Below are positions 1 through 8,939 of a stretch of 64,000 bases of DNA, piece after piece. Made by a program: the position numbers and the translations under genes. Below the pieces are notes generated by a model. The model was not told the DNA's origin. It searched no databases and worked only from the letters and a program-made list of their open reading frames with translations. Origin of the DNA: Limisphaera sp049537155 (lineage in GTDB: Bacteria > Verrucomicrobiota > Verrucomicrobiia > Limisphaerales > Limisphaeraceae); the NCBI RefSeq assembly GCF_049537155.1, contig NZ_JBMVQZ010000001.1, positions 570,330 to 634,329 of the forward strand, read 5' to 3'. The number at the start of each line of letters is the position of its first letter. The stretch's first letter is position 1.

Positions 1-1166
1 AAAACCGCATCCGCCACCCGCCCCACCTTCACGTTCCGCATCCGGACATTCTCGATGTGACCGCCCCGGACGGCGTTGGACTTGAACCGCAGCACGCGGT
101 CCAGATTCGGACTGTCCATCTGACAATCCTCCACGAACACGTTCCGGCATCCCCCGGAAATCTCGCTCCCCATCACCACGCCGCCGTGCCCGTCCCGCAT
201 CACACAACGGCGCACCACGATGTTGGCCGACGGCACGCCAATCCGGCGCCCGTCATCGTTCCGGCCCGACTTGATCGCAATGCAATCATCCCCCGTGTCG
301 AAGACGCAGTCCTCGATCACCACGTCCGTGCACGACTCCGGATTGCACCCGTCATTGTTGGGACCGTGCGAGATCACCTCCACCCCCTGCACCAGCACGT
401 TGGTGCACAGCACCGGATGAATGTTCCACATCGGAGATCGCCGGATCCGAACCCCCTGGATCCACACGTTCCGGCAGCGATAGAACTGGATGAAGCTTGG
501 CCGCAGGTAACCGCCGGATCCGTAGCGTCTCTCCCCCACCGGCACCCCGGCCGCCACCTGCGCCACCAACCGATTGCGCGCCGCCACCTGGTTCGGCCCC
601 CCCACCGGCTGGTTGCGCCCGCCCTTCCAAGCCCACCAATTGTCATCACCGGCCTGCCCGTCCAGCACACCCCGCCCCGTCACCGCGACGTTCTGCTGAT
701 CCACCGCATAAATCAGGGGCGAATAGTTGTAGCACTCCATGCCCTCAAACCGCGTCAGCACCGGCGGCAGATAGGCATCCGGATCCGTTTTGAAGCGCAA
801 AACCGCCCCCTCCGCCACATGCAGGTTCACCCCGCTCCGCAGATGAATCGGCCCGGTCAGGTACTCGCCCGCCGGAACCAGCACCCGACCGCCGCCCGCC
901 GCCGCACAGGCTTCCACCGCCCGGCGGATCGCCTCCGTCGCATCCGACCGCCCGTCAGCCACCGCCCCGTAGTCCGTAATGTCAAACGTCCGATCCGGAA
1001 ACCGCGGCGGCCGCACCCGCTCCACAATCGCCGCAGCCTCCCGCCACGGTCCCGCCGCCTCCCCGACAGCCGGCACCGCCAGCGGCCGCTGGCAGCCGCT
1101 CCACACACACACCCAGCCCAGCCCGACCACCAGTCGGACCGCCGCTGCAACCAATCGTTTCGACAT
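1..1166 (-). CDS. Polygalacturonase-like glycoside hydrolase family 28 lipoprotein (3' end outside window)
   Basis: Predicted secreted hydrolase of homogalacturonan-type pectin, cleaving alpha-1,4-galacturonide bonds outside the cytoplasm. At least 388 codons are present and the C-terminus is cut by the window start. The first 25 residues form a signal peptide ending in a lipobox-like WSGC, so it is probably a lipoprotein. A pectin-lyase-fold N-terminal segment (ITDYGAVADG) leads into the family 28 signature: NPES near residue 274, DTGDDC near 288 carrying the catalytic Asp pair, and GHGG near 323. It diverges from uxaE-kdgK-gnd, which handle hexuronates, so the neighbourhood fits pectin use. 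Family assignment is firm; exact substrate (polygalacturonate versus rhamnogalacturonan or xylogalacturonan) is not decided by the sequence. Confidence 0.9.
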   Translation of the reverse strand, partial: MSKRLVAAAVRLVVGLGWVCVWSGCQRPLAVPAVGEAAGPWREAAAIVERVRPPRFPDRTFDITDYGAVADGRSDATEAIRRAVEACAAAGGGRVLVPAGEYLTGPIHLRSGVNLHVAEGAVLRFKTDPDAYLPPVLTRFEGMECYNYSPLIYAVDQQNVAVTGRGVLDGQAGDDNWWAWKGGRNQPVGGPNQVAARNRLVAQVAAGVPVGERRYGSGGYLRPSFIQFYRCRNVWIQGVRIRRSPMWNIHPVLCTNVLVQGVEVISHGPNNDGCNPESCTDVVIEDCVFDTGDDCIAIKSGRNDDGRRIGVPSANIVVRRCVMRDGHGGVVMGSEISGGCRNVFVEDCQMDSPNLDRVLRFKSNAVRGGHIENVRMRNVKVGRVADAV

Positions 1167-1440
1167 GTTGCCTTCCGGATTGTTCCTTGCCTGGGTCTCG
1201 TTCACCGGCCACCCCATCCCCCGGCGCCCTGCCGGCAGCATGCCGGCCGCAAAAACCGGGAGGGCCGGAGCCAATCTGCGCCCCAACCTAGCACGACCCA
1301 CCCCGGACCGCGCCTCCGCGCTTCTGCAATTCGCTTTGAATTTTTGGCATCGCACCCGATACCCTCGGGCCGTGCAATTTTCTCAGACTGCCATGCACAA
1401 ATTCGCACGCCCGGGCACGGGTCGAATCCGGTAGTCTCGT

Positions 1441-1466
1441 GCCGTGCCGGGTCGGAGAGGCACGGC
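1441..1466. promoter_or_regulatory. Inverted repeat between divergent GH28 and uxaE genes, possible operator
   Basis: Perfect 8-base arms GCCGTGCC (1441-1448) and GGCACGGC (1459-1466) flank a 10-base loop, about 25 bases before the uxaE start and within the divergent 324-base intergenic region. An operator or 5'-leader hairpin is possible. No regulator gene for the block is in view, so the role is inference. Confidence 0.3.
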
Positions 1467-1490
1467 GGGAGGTACGGACGTCACAAACGA

Positions 1491-2762
1491 ATGCAAAACA
1501 CTCTGCAACTTGCCAAGTACTCGGTCGGTGTGGGCGATCGCTTCGCCCACGAAGCCGGTGCCCAACTGGCTGCCTGCCAGAAACTCCTCCGGGCAGGCCG
1601 GGAGGTCATCCCTGTCTGGAACAAATCCCATCGTGAACATCAGATCATCGGGTCCTCACCCGAAAGCGTCCGCACCGCCGCCGAGGCCGCCGTGCGTGCC
1701 GCGGGTTGGGCCCTCCCCTGGCACGTGGATGCCGACCACGTCCGGCGTGACATCCTCGGACCCTACCTCTCCTGCTGCGACTATTTCACCCTCGACGTCG
1801 CCGAAGCCATCGGCCAACCCGCACCACCCGCCCGGGTGGAGGCCTTTCTCCAAAAACACCCGGAACTCCTCGGCCGTCTCGACCTGCCCGACCTCACCGA
1901 GCCAATTCAAACCGACCACGCCACGCTCAGCCGCGCGGCCGGTCACTACCTCAAAGCCGTGGACGAGGCCGCCGCAGCCTACCAGACCATCGCTGCCGCC
2001 AGGAAACCCGGCACCTTCATCACCGAGGTTTCCATGGACGAGACCGACCACCCCCAGTCGCCCTTGGAACTGCTGGTCATCCTGGCCGCACTGGCCGATG
2101 CGGGCGTGCCCGTCCAAACCATCGCACCCCGGTTCGTCGGCCGGTTCAACAAGGGCGTGGACTACGTCGGAGACCCGGAGGCTTTCGAACGACAGCTGCT
2201 CGACTTCCTGACCGTCCTTCGCTTTGCCCGGCAGCAATACGGTCTGCCCGCCAACCTCAAACTCAGCGTCCACTCGGGCAGCGACAAGTTCTCGCTTTAC
2301 CCCATCCTCCACCGCACCCTGCGTCGGACCGGCGAGGGACTTCACATCAAAACCGCCGGGACCACCTGGCTGGAAGAACTCCTCGGACTGATCGAATCCG
2401 GCGGAGCCGGCCTCCAGTTCGCCCAAAACCTCTACACCGAGGCCCTCGAACACATGGACGAACTGTGCGCCCCCTACGCCACGGTCATCGACATTGACCG
2501 TCGCCGACTGCCCTCGCCCGACGAGGTCCACCGCTGGAGTCCCGAACGATTCGCCGCCGCCCTCCGGCACGATCCCGCCTGCCCCGACTTCAACCCCCAC
2601 CTCCGCCAGCTTTTCCACGTGGCCTACAAACTGGCCGCTCGACGCGGAGCGGAATTCCTGGGCCTGCTCGAACAGGCCCACGACATCATCGCCCGCCTCG
2701 TGACAAACAACCTGTACGAACGCCATCTCCGGCCCGTTTTCCTGGGCAACGGCAACCTCTGA
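1491..2762 (+). CDS. uxaE: Tagaturonate epimerase (UxaE family)
   Basis: 423 residues, cytoplasmic. The UxaE family, characterised in Thermotoga, interconverts D-tagaturonate and D-fructuronate, which lets galacturonate enter the glucuronate branch without the UxaB reductase. The sequence starts KYSVGVGDRFAHEAG, typical of the family, and has conserved stretches such as ITEVSMDETD, FVGRFNKGVDYVGD, LKLSVHSGSDKFS and NLYERHL near the end. The ATG at 1491 was chosen because family homology begins there; the frame stays open far upstream only as an antisense shadow of the GH28 gene. A GGGAGGT sits somewhat far upstream (1467-1473). It is followed 10 bases later by kdgK, so the two are probably one transcript. 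Confidence 0.85.
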   Translation: MQNTLQLAKYSVGVGDRFAHEAGAQLAACQKLLRAGREVIPVWNKSHREHQIIGSSPESVRTAAEAAVRAAGWALPWHVDADHVRRDILGPYLSCCDYFTLDVAEAIGQPAPPARVEAFLQKHPELLGRLDLPDLTEPIQTDHATLSRAAGHYLKAVDEAAAAYQTIAAARKPGTFITEVSMDETDHPQSPLELLVILAALADAGVPVQTIAPRFVGRFNKGVDYVGDPEAFERQLLDFLTVLRFARQQYGLPANLKLSVHSGSDKFSLYPILHRTLRRTGEGLHIKTAGTTWLEELLGLIESGGAGLQFAQNLYTEALEHMDELCAPYATVIDIDRRRLPSPDEVHRWSPERFAAALRHDPACPDFNPHLRQLFHVAYKLAARRGAEFLGLLEQAHDIIARLVTNNLYERHLRPVFLGNGNL

Positions 2763-2772
2763 ACCCGACTTT

Positions 2773-3858
2773 ATGAGCAACTACGGACTGAACATTCCCT
2801 CGCAAGGTTCACTGGACTTCCTGGCCCTGGGCGCGCTGGTCCACCGACTGGACCCCGGCGTGGTCCCCTTCCGCAAGGCCACGGAATGCCGCATCCACGT
2901 CAGCGGCGGGGAATACAACGTCGCTGCCAACCTCGCCGACTGCTTCCGCCTCCAGACCGGTATCGCCACCGCCCTGGTCGAGTACCCCATCGGCGATCTG
3001 ATCGCCGAGCGGGTCCGCGCCATGGGCGTCAAACCATTCTACAAACGTTTCAAACACGACGGCGTCCGCGGGCCCAACCACGCCATCGTCTACAGCGACC
3101 GCGGCTTCGGCGTACGCCCACCCGTCGTCTTCTACAACCGCAGCAACGAAGCCGGCGCCCTGCTCAAACCGGGCGACTTCGACTGGAAGGCCATCTTCAG
3201 CCAGGGCGTCCGCTGGTTCCACAGCGGCGGCATCTTCGCCGCGCTCTCCGAAACCACCGGCCCCCTCATCATTGAGGCCATGCAGGCCGCCAAGGCCGCC
3301 GGCGCCGTAACCTCGTTCGACCTGAACTTCCGCCAGAAACTCTGGGACGTCTGGGGCGGTCAGGACCGCGCCGTCACCGTCATGCGCCAGATCGTCCAAC
3401 ACGTGGACGTGCTCGTCGGCAACGAGGAAGACCTCCAAAAAGGTCTCGGCCTGAAAGGACCCGACGTCCACGCCACCTCCAAACTCGACCCGGCCGCCTT
3501 CGTCGGCATGATGGACACCGTGGTCAAGACCTACCCGCAAATCCGGGTCGTCGCCACCACCCTCCGCGAGGTCCTCTCCACCAACCGCCATCGCTGGAGC
3601 GCCGTCGCCTGGATCAACGGCCAGGTCCACCAGGCGCCCACATGCGAACTGGACGTCTACGATCGCGTCGGAGGCGGCGACGGATTCGCCGCCGGCCTGT
3701 TCTACGGCATGTTGACCGGCCGGTCGCCCGAGGACTGTGTCCGGCTCGGTTGGGCCCACGGCGCCCTGCTCACCACCACGCCCGGCGACACCACCATGGT
3801 CACCGTCGAACAGGTCGAAGCCTTCGCACGCGGAGGCTCCGCACGCATCCAACGTTGA
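2773..3858 (+). CDS. kdgK: 2-dehydro-3-deoxygluconokinase-like PfkB sugar kinase
   Basis: 361 residues, PfkB/ribokinase fold. It likely phosphorylates 2-keto-3-deoxygluconate to KDPG, the step that passes hexuronate carbon to the Entner-Doudoroff aldolase. Visible features are the N-terminal substrate region with GGEYNVAANLA, DLNFRQKLW in the middle, and the C-terminal anion-hole/ATP signature DRVGGGDGFAAGLFYG with the catalytic Asp in GGGDGF. It lies 10 bases after uxaE and 48 before gnd on the same strand, which supports KDG rather than another sugar as substrate. Assignment to PfkB is certain; substrate is inferred from family resemblance and context. Confidence 0.8.
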   Translation: MSNYGLNIPSQGSLDFLALGALVHRLDPGVVPFRKATECRIHVSGGEYNVAANLADCFRLQTGIATALVEYPIGDLIAERVRAMGVKPFYKRFKHDGVRGPNHAIVYSDRGFGVRPPVVFYNRSNEAGALLKPGDFDWKAIFSQGVRWFHSGGIFAALSETTGPLIIEAMQAAKAAGAVTSFDLNFRQKLWDVWGGQDRAVTVMRQIVQHVDVLVGNEEDLQKGLGLKGPDVHATSKLDPAAFVGMMDTVVKTYPQIRVVATTLREVLSTNRHRWSAVAWINGQVHQAPTCELDVYDRVGGGDGFAAGLFYGMLTGRSPEDCVRLGWAHGALLTTTPGDTTMVTVEQVEAFARGGSARIQR

Positions 3859-3906
3859 GACCCTCGACCGGACAACCCAACCCACGCAAACCCCTGTTGC
3901 CTTCCC

Positions 3907-5376
3907 ATGGAACCGAAAGCTGACATCGCCGTCATCGGTCTGGCCGTCATGGGCCAGAACCTCATCCTCAACATGAACGACCACGGCTTCACCGTCGTGG
4001 CCTACAACCGCACCACCTCCAAGGTGGACGAGTTCCTCGCCAACGAAGCCAGGGGCACGCGCGTCATCGGCGCCCACTCCCTCCAGGAAATGGCCGCCCT
4101 CCTCAAGAAACCGCGCCGCGTCATGCTCATGGTCAAGGCCGGCCCGCCCGTGGACGAGTTCATCGAACAGCTCCTGACCGTGCTCGAGCCCGGCGACATC
4201 ATCATTGACGGGGGCAACTCGAACTTCGAAGACACCATCCGCCGCACCAAATACGTGGAAAGCAAGGGCCTCCTCTACATCGGCACCGGCGTCAGCGGCG
4301 GCGAGGAGGGCGCCCGCCACGGCCCCTCCATCATGCCCGGCGGCAGCCCAGCCGCCTGGCCCCACGTCAAACCCATCTTCCAAGCCATCGCCGCCAAGGT
4401 CACCGACCCCACCACCGGTCGCACCGAGCCCTGCTGCGAGTGGGTGGGAGAAAACGGCGCCGGCCACTACGTCAAGATGGTCCACAACGGCATCGAATAC
4501 GGCGACATGCAGCTCATCGCCGAGACCTACCACATCATGAAAGACGCCCTGGGCATGACCCCGGACGAAATGAGCCGCGTCTTCGGCGAATGGAACGAGG
4601 CTGAACTCAAATCCTACCTCATCGAAATCACCCGCGACATCCTCGCCTTCAAGGACGAAGACGGCCAGCCCCTGGTCGACAAAATCCTCGACACCGCCGG
4701 CCAGAAGGGCACCGGCAAATGGACGGTCATCTCCTCGGCCGAACTCGGCATCCCCGTCACCCTCATCGCCGAGGCCGTCTATGCCCGCTGCGTCTCCGCC
4801 TTCAAGGAACAGCGCGTCGAGGCCGCGAAGGTCTTCCCCGTGCCCGAACCCCGGTTCGAAGGCGACCGTAACCAGTGGCTCCAGGACCTCCGCCGCGCCC
4901 TCTATGCCTCCAAAATCGTCAGCTACGCCCAGGGCTTCATGCTCATGCGCGCCGCCGCCCAACAATACGGCTGGAACCTGAACTATGGCAGCATCGCCCT
5001 GCTCTGGCGCGGGGGCTGCATCATCCGCAGCGTCTTCCTCGGCGAAATCAAAAAGGCCTTCGACAAAAATCCCAATCTCGAAAACCTCCTGCTGGACCCG
5101 TTCTTCGCCAACGCCATCCGCGAGGCCACACCCTCCTGGCGGCGCGTCGTGGCCCACGCCGCCCGGCACGGCATCCCCGTGCCCGCCTTCGCCACCGCCC
5201 TGGCCTTCTTCGACGGCATCCGCAGTGAACGACTCCCGGCCAACCTCATCCAGGCCCAGCGCGATTACTTCGGCGCCCACACCTACGAGCGGGTGGACCG
5301 GCCCCGCGGCCAGTTCTTCCACACCAACTGGACCGGCCACGGCGGCCGCGTGGCCAGCGGCTCCTATACCGTTTGA
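3907..5376 (+). CDS. gnd: 6-phosphogluconate dehydrogenase, decarboxylating
   Basis: 489 residues, normal length for the long form. It oxidatively decarboxylates 6-phosphogluconate to ribulose 5-phosphate with NADP. The N-terminal Rossmann motif GLAVMGQNLILNM is present, followed by the substrate-binding block GENGAGHYVKMVHNGIEYGD and the family signature LDTAGQKGTGKWT. The C-terminal helical domain is complete. It is the last gene of the hexuronate run and is followed by a strong hairpin terminator. Linking pentose phosphate chemistry with hexuronate use here is reasonable, but gnd is often also a stand-alone housekeeping gene. Confidence 0.95.
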   Translation: MEPKADIAVIGLAVMGQNLILNMNDHGFTVVAYNRTTSKVDEFLANEARGTRVIGAHSLQEMAALLKKPRRVMLMVKAGPPVDEFIEQLLTVLEPGDIIIDGGNSNFEDTIRRTKYVESKGLLYIGTGVSGGEEGARHGPSIMPGGSPAAWPHVKPIFQAIAAKVTDPTTGRTEPCCEWVGENGAGHYVKMVHNGIEYGDMQLIAETYHIMKDALGMTPDEMSRVFGEWNEAELKSYLIEITRDILAFKDEDGQPLVDKILDTAGQKGTGKWTVISSAELGIPVTLIAEAVYARCVSAFKEQRVEAAKVFPVPEPRFEGDRNQWLQDLRRALYASKIVSYAQGFMLMRAAAQQYGWNLNYGSIALLWRGGCIIRSVFLGEIKKAFDKNPNLENLLLDPFFANAIREATPSWRRVVAHAARHGIPVPAFATALAFFDGIRSERLPANLIQAQRDYFGAHTYERVDRPRGQFFHTNWTGHGGRVASGSYTV

Positions 5377-5408
5377 CCCGCACAACACCGCAACACCACC
5401 CACACAAA

Positions 5409-5451
5409 AGCGCCCACCCGGTTCCCGCCCATCCTCGACCGGGTGGGCGCT
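5409..5451 (+). terminator. Strong intrinsic terminator after gnd
   Basis: Perfect 14-base arms (5409-5422 and 5438-5451, core GCGCCCACCCGG) with a 15-base loop, followed by CCGTTTTCC. An A-run precedes the left arm, so weak bidirectional activity is possible. It closes the uxaE-kdgK-gnd run. Confidence 0.85.
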
Positions 5452-5460
5452 CCGTTTTCC

Positions 5461-5944
5461 TCAGGTCCGATCCTCCACCAACCACCCCCTTGCCCATGCG
5501 ACACCCGCCCCACCCGGGATGGACCCGGGACGGCTTGTCGGGCGAAATACGGAAGTGCCCCAGATATTCTCCGGGATCACAACTAGGCGCCCCCCGGATT
5601 GTCTGTTCCCGCAATTCCGGTAGCGTGGTTCCCAGCTTCCGAGCCAACCGGGCGGGACCGCACCATGCAACCGTACATCGCCAATCCAGTAGCCAACAGG
5701 CCAAGGCGGCAAAAGCCGGTTGAAAGCGAACTGGCCGCGCCCATCCCGGTCCAAAAACCGGCAGGACCCCACCCTCCACCACACAATGACGAGCCTCGCC
5801 AGCAATCTCCTTGCAAAGGCAACCAAGCATGACGCGTCTTTCCCCACCTGCGAACGCCCACACCCGCGGGATCACCCGCCGGCAACCGGAACGCTGTCAG
5901 CAGACCGCCCGCACACAGAATCGGCTCAACCCACTTCCCCGCTC
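5461..5944. other. Gene-free stretch before the NarL-type regulator
   Basis: About 480 bases with no convincing coding frame on either strand and no tRNA or repeat recognised. It probably holds the regulator's promoter, but no clear -35/-10 pair is evident. Confidence 0.4.
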
Positions 5945-6622
5945 ATGACGCCCGCCCCCATACGCGTGCTGTTGGTGGATGACCACCCCGTGGTCCGCCG
6001 GGGGATCCGGGCTTGGTTGCAGAGGAACCCCTCCATCGAGGTGGTCGGAGAAGCCGCCGACGGCATTGAGGCTCTCGACCTCTGCCGGACCCTTCACCCG
6101 GATGTCGTGCTGACCGACCTCGACATGCCGCGCATGGATGGACTGGCCCTGACCGAGGCCATTCGGCGGGAGCTACCTGACGTCAAGGTCCTCATCCTCT
6201 CCATGCACGCCAATACCGACTACATCCTCCGCATCCTCCAGGCGGGCGCCCAAGGCTACGTCTCAAAAGAGGCCGATCCAGGCATGCTCGTTCAAGCGGT
6301 GGAAGCCGTCTCCCGCGGCGAGTCCTTCTTCAGCGCAGACGTGGCCCGCGTGGTCCTCAACCAACTCGTCCTGGCCGAACAGGCGCCCTCACCCCAGACA
6401 CCCGAACTCACCCCCCGCGAACGTCAGGTCCTCATCGGGATCGCCGAAGGCCTGACCAACAAGGAAATCGCCGACCGCCTCGGCGTCAGCATCCGCACCG
6501 TCGAAACGCATCGCGAACATCTGATGCAGAAGCTCGGCATCCACACCGTGGCCGGCCTCACGCGGTACGCCGTCGCCAGGGGTCTGGTCTCGCCGGACCG
6601 CCCGCCCGGACAACAACCCTGA
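5945..6622 (+). CDS. NarL/FixJ-type response regulator
   Basis: 225 residues. The receiver domain (about 5-125) has the acidic pair in LLVDDHPVV, the phospho-acceptor Asp in VLTDLDMPRMDG and the conserved Lys in GYVSKEAD. A LuxR-type helix-turn-helix follows (LTPRERQVLIGIAEG then NKEIADRLGVSIRTVETH, about 160-210). It therefore acts as a phosphorylation-controlled DNA-binding regulator. The ATG at 5945 was chosen because the receiver begins directly after it; an open extension upstream is low-complexity and proline-rich. No sensor kinase is adjacent, so this is an orphan regulator and its targets are unknown. Confidence 0.9.
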   Translation: MTPAPIRVLLVDDHPVVRRGIRAWLQRNPSIEVVGEAADGIEALDLCRTLHPDVVLTDLDMPRMDGLALTEAIRRELPDVKVLILSMHANTDYILRILQAGAQGYVSKEADPGMLVQAVEAVSRGESFFSADVARVVLNQLVLAEQAPSPQTPELTPRERQVLIGIAEGLTNKEIADRLGVSIRTVETHREHLMQKLGIHTVAGLTRYAVARGLVSPDRPPGQQP

Positions 6623-6680
6623 CGGGCGGCGGCAAACCGGCCTGCCGGCCAGAACGAAGGACCTTCGCCACCGCCAAGGG

Positions 6681-7619
6681 TCAGGAGGTCCGTGCCCCCT
6701 CCCACCACCCGCGCAGCACGTCCAGGCTCCGTCGCACGGCGGTTTCCAATTCCGATCGCGTCCGCCTGCCCTCGCGACCCCAGTCATATTCGATGTGCAA
6801 CGAGAACGGGCCGCCGTAGCCCAGCCGTCGCAGGCGATCGAAAAACCCCATCCGACCCAGCTCACCCTCGCCGAAGGGAACGAAGCGGCGCCGGCGGTCC
6901 GTGTCCTTCACGTACACCACGCCCAGATGCTCGCGAACCCGCTCGAACCCCTCCAACCAGCCCTCCCCGTGCACCAGCAGCGCGTGCCCGGGGTCGAACG
7001 CCACCGCCACCTCGGTTGGTGAGAACCCCTCCACCAACGCCGCCAGCTCACCCAGGTCCCCTCCGAGGTACCGGGTCCGCCCGGTCGGTGAATGATTCTG
7101 CACCAGCGCACACAGCCCCAGCTCCCGATTCCACTCGGCCAGCCGGGCCAGGGATTCACGGACGCGCCGGAGCTGCTCGTCCACCGCCGCATCCGGCCCC
7201 ACCCGCAAGAAGCCCACCCGATAGAATCTCACCCCAAGCTCGCGTACTGTTTCCAGGATCGCCCGCGCATGCGGGCTGTCCGTGTCCAGAATCGCCGTGG
7301 TCACCAGGCCCACCCGCGCGCCACGATCGCGCAACAACCGGTCATACCGCACCAGGTCCTCACGCACGCGGGCCGGCTCGATCCGATCACCGGGTCGAAC
7401 CGCACAATCCACGCCGTCCAGACCCGTGGCCTCCACCAGGGCAGCGGTTTCGTCGAGGCTCAGCCCGGCCTGTACACAGACCTTGTCGAACAGGTACACC
7501 GGGGCCTTTTCCGATCTCCCGCCGAACAGCCGGCTCCGGACTGCCACCCCGGCCCATGACGCCACAAGTGCCGTCACCACCAGGAACCGGCGCCGTGACA
7601 AACCGATCCCCTCGCGCAT
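6681..7619 (-). CDS. Tat-exported sugar phosphate isomerase/epimerase-like TIM-barrel protein
   Basis: 312 residues. The N-terminus MREGIGLSRRRFLVV has a twin-arginine motif and a hydrophobic stretch, so export by Tat is predicted. The rest matches the AP-endonuclease-2/xylose-isomerase-like barrel: FDPGHALLVHGEG, VVYVKDTDRRRRF and SLHIEYDWG carry the Asp/His/Glu metal ligands usual in this fold. Such Tat-tagged isomerase homologs are frequent in Verrucomicrobia and Planctomycetes; their substrates are mostly unknown. The ATG at 7619 was chosen because it directly precedes the twin-arginine signal; the longer open frame has no coding character. It stands alone, convergent with the NarL-type gene. 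Confidence 0.8.
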   Translation of the reverse strand: MREGIGLSRRRFLVVTALVASWAGVAVRSRLFGGRSEKAPVYLFDKVCVQAGLSLDETAALVEATGLDGVDCAVRPGDRIEPARVREDLVRYDRLLRDRGARVGLVTTAILDTDSPHARAILETVRELGVRFYRVGFLRVGPDAAVDEQLRRVRESLARLAEWNRELGLCALVQNHSPTGRTRYLGGDLGELAALVEGFSPTEVAVAFDPGHALLVHGEGWLEGFERVREHLGVVYVKDTDRRRRFVPFGEGELGRMGFFDRLRRLGYGGPFSLHIEYDWGREGRRTRSELETAVRRSLDVLRGWWEGARTS

Positions 7620-7785
7620 GCCAGCCACGCTGGACCAATCCCATCGGAAGCTCAAGGACGGAGAACCGCCCCCACATGGCGCCGCAGCACCGCAGGGCAG
7701 GGACCGGCAAGGCCCGAAACCGGCCTTTGCACCAAAGGGTCGAAAGACCAATCGCGGGCCGGACGAAGCGGATGAGGCAGGAAGC

Positions 7786-8217
7786 CTACGCCTGCGAGGA
7801 CGGCGTCGGCATGGGACAGACTTTCTCGATGGCCCGGCGCAGCGTGTCCAGCATGAAAGGCTTGCTCAACACCATCGCCACCCCGGGCAACGGCACCCGA
7901 TTGGCCGCCAGAACCTCGGCGTGGGCGGTGACCATCAGAATGGGCAGGGTCGGCCACCGGGCGGAGACGTGCTGCACCAGCTCGTCGCCCCGCATCTCCG
8001 GCATGGCATAATCCGTGATCACCAGGTCGAACGGCTGCTTCTCCAACAAAGCCAGGGCCTCCGCCCCGTTTTGGGCCATCTGAACCTGATGTCCGTCGAA
8101 CGACAGCATCATGGCCATCGCTTCACACACCAGAGGTTCGTCGTCCACGACGAGGATCCGGCGCCTGGCTGTATGGGTCTTTTTCACCGTGTCGAGCCGC
8201 TCAGCCGTCGGCCCCAT
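7786..8217 (-). CDS. Single-domain CheY-like response regulator
   Basis: About 143 residues consisting of one receiver domain after a short basic N-terminal tail. The acidic pair lies in LVVDDEP, the phospho-acceptor Asp in LVITDYAMPEMRG, the Thr in MVTAHA and the Lys in VLSKPF. There is no output domain, so it must act through a partner protein or a phosphorelay. No kinase is adjacent. The start at 8217 is a choice among three in-frame ATGs (8259, 8238, 8217), none with a clear ribosome binding site. Confidence 0.85.
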   Translation of the reverse strand: MGPTAERLDTVKKTHTARRRILVVDDEPLVCEAMAMMLSFDGHQVQMAQNGAEALALLEKQPFDLVITDYAMPEMRGDELVQHVSARWPTLPILMVTAHAEVLAANRVPLPGVAMVLSKPFMLDTLRRAIEKVCPMPTPSSQA

Positions 8218-8407
8218 GCTGGCACAAACTGCGCGCATGCAAAATGCGAATTCGAACAAACGACCTTACCCGCCCGGCTTGCAGGGGGTCCCCGGTCAGC
8301 CGGCCAGGCAGAAGCCGCCTCGGTGGGTTCCTGCCAGCAGAATCCCACTGCCCACGGAAAGCACCCGGGAATGAAACCAGGGACCGCCGACCCCGCCGCC
8401 ACGCCGG

Positions 8408-8439
8408 GCGCGGCCGGTCGCGGAGCGACCCGGCCGCGC
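8408..8439. terminator. GC-rich hairpin downstream of the peroxiredoxin gene
   Basis: Arms 8408-8421 and 8425-8439 pair over 14 bases with one bulged base and a 3-base loop. It lies about 20 bases beyond the peroxiredoxin stop codon. It lacks a T-tract, so it may be a Rho-dependent or mRNA-stabilising hairpin rather than a true intrinsic terminator. Confidence 0.45.
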
Positions 8440-8459
8440 AACTCGCAACCCGGCCCGCT

Positions 8460-8939
8460 TCAGCTCAGCCGGGCCAGCACCTGCTTGATGGCTTCGAAAT
8501 TGGGCAACTCTTTCGGAGTGGGCGTCTGCTCGCTGTACCGGATGATCCCCTCCTTGTCGATCACGAACGCCGCCCGGGCACTGACCGACCCCAAGCCCAG
8601 CAGGTCATCCAGCAACACATCGTACGCCCTGGCCACGGTCTTGTTCAGATCGCTGGCGAGCGTGATGCCGATCTTCTCCTTCTGCGCCCAAGCCTCCTGC
8701 GCAAACGGACTGTCCACGCTGATGGCGATCACATCCGCGTTCAGCTCCCGGTAAGCGTTCAACCCCGCCGTCACGTCGCACATCTCCTTTGTGCAGACGC
8801 CGGTGAAGGCCAGCGGGAAGAACAGCAGGACCGTGTTGCGTTTGCCGAAGTTGTTGCTCAGCGTCACGTCCTGCAACCCGGACGGGGTCTTGGTCTTCAA
8901 CGTGAAATCCGGTGCCTTGCTTCCAACGGGCAATGCCAT
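8460..8939 (-). CDS. Peroxiredoxin, AhpC/TSA family
   Basis: 159 residues, cytoplasmic thiol peroxidase that reduces hydrogen peroxide or organic peroxides. The peroxidatic Cys sits in PLAFTGVCTKEMC, the Thr-x-x-Cys active site, with a second Cys five residues on that may resolve it. The other landmarks are APDFTL at the start and ISVDSPFAQEAWA. The coding-strand sequence GAGAGGAG lies about ten bases before the ATG, supporting this start. Layout resembles the bacterioferritin-comigratory/AhpE-like group; the exact subclass is not resolved. Confidence 0.9.
   Translation of the reverse strand: MALPVGSKAPDFTLKTKTPSGLQDVTLSNNFGKRNTVLLFFPLAFTGVCTKEMCDVTAGLNAYRELNADVIAISVDSPFAQEAWAQKEKIGITLASDLNKTVARAYDVLLDDLLGLGSVSARAAFVIDKEGIIRYSEQTPTPKELPNFEAIKQVLARLS

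Noticed and set aside
57..1490. Plus-strand open frame running into uxaE from far upstream
   Set aside because: It is the antisense of the GH28 gene; UxaE homology starts at 1491 and the upstream part is His/Pro/Arg-rich without domain features.
2809..5403. Long minus-strand open frame of about 860 codons opposite kdgK and gnd
   Set aside because: Gly/Asp/Val-rich antisense shadow of two well-identified genes in GC-rich DNA.
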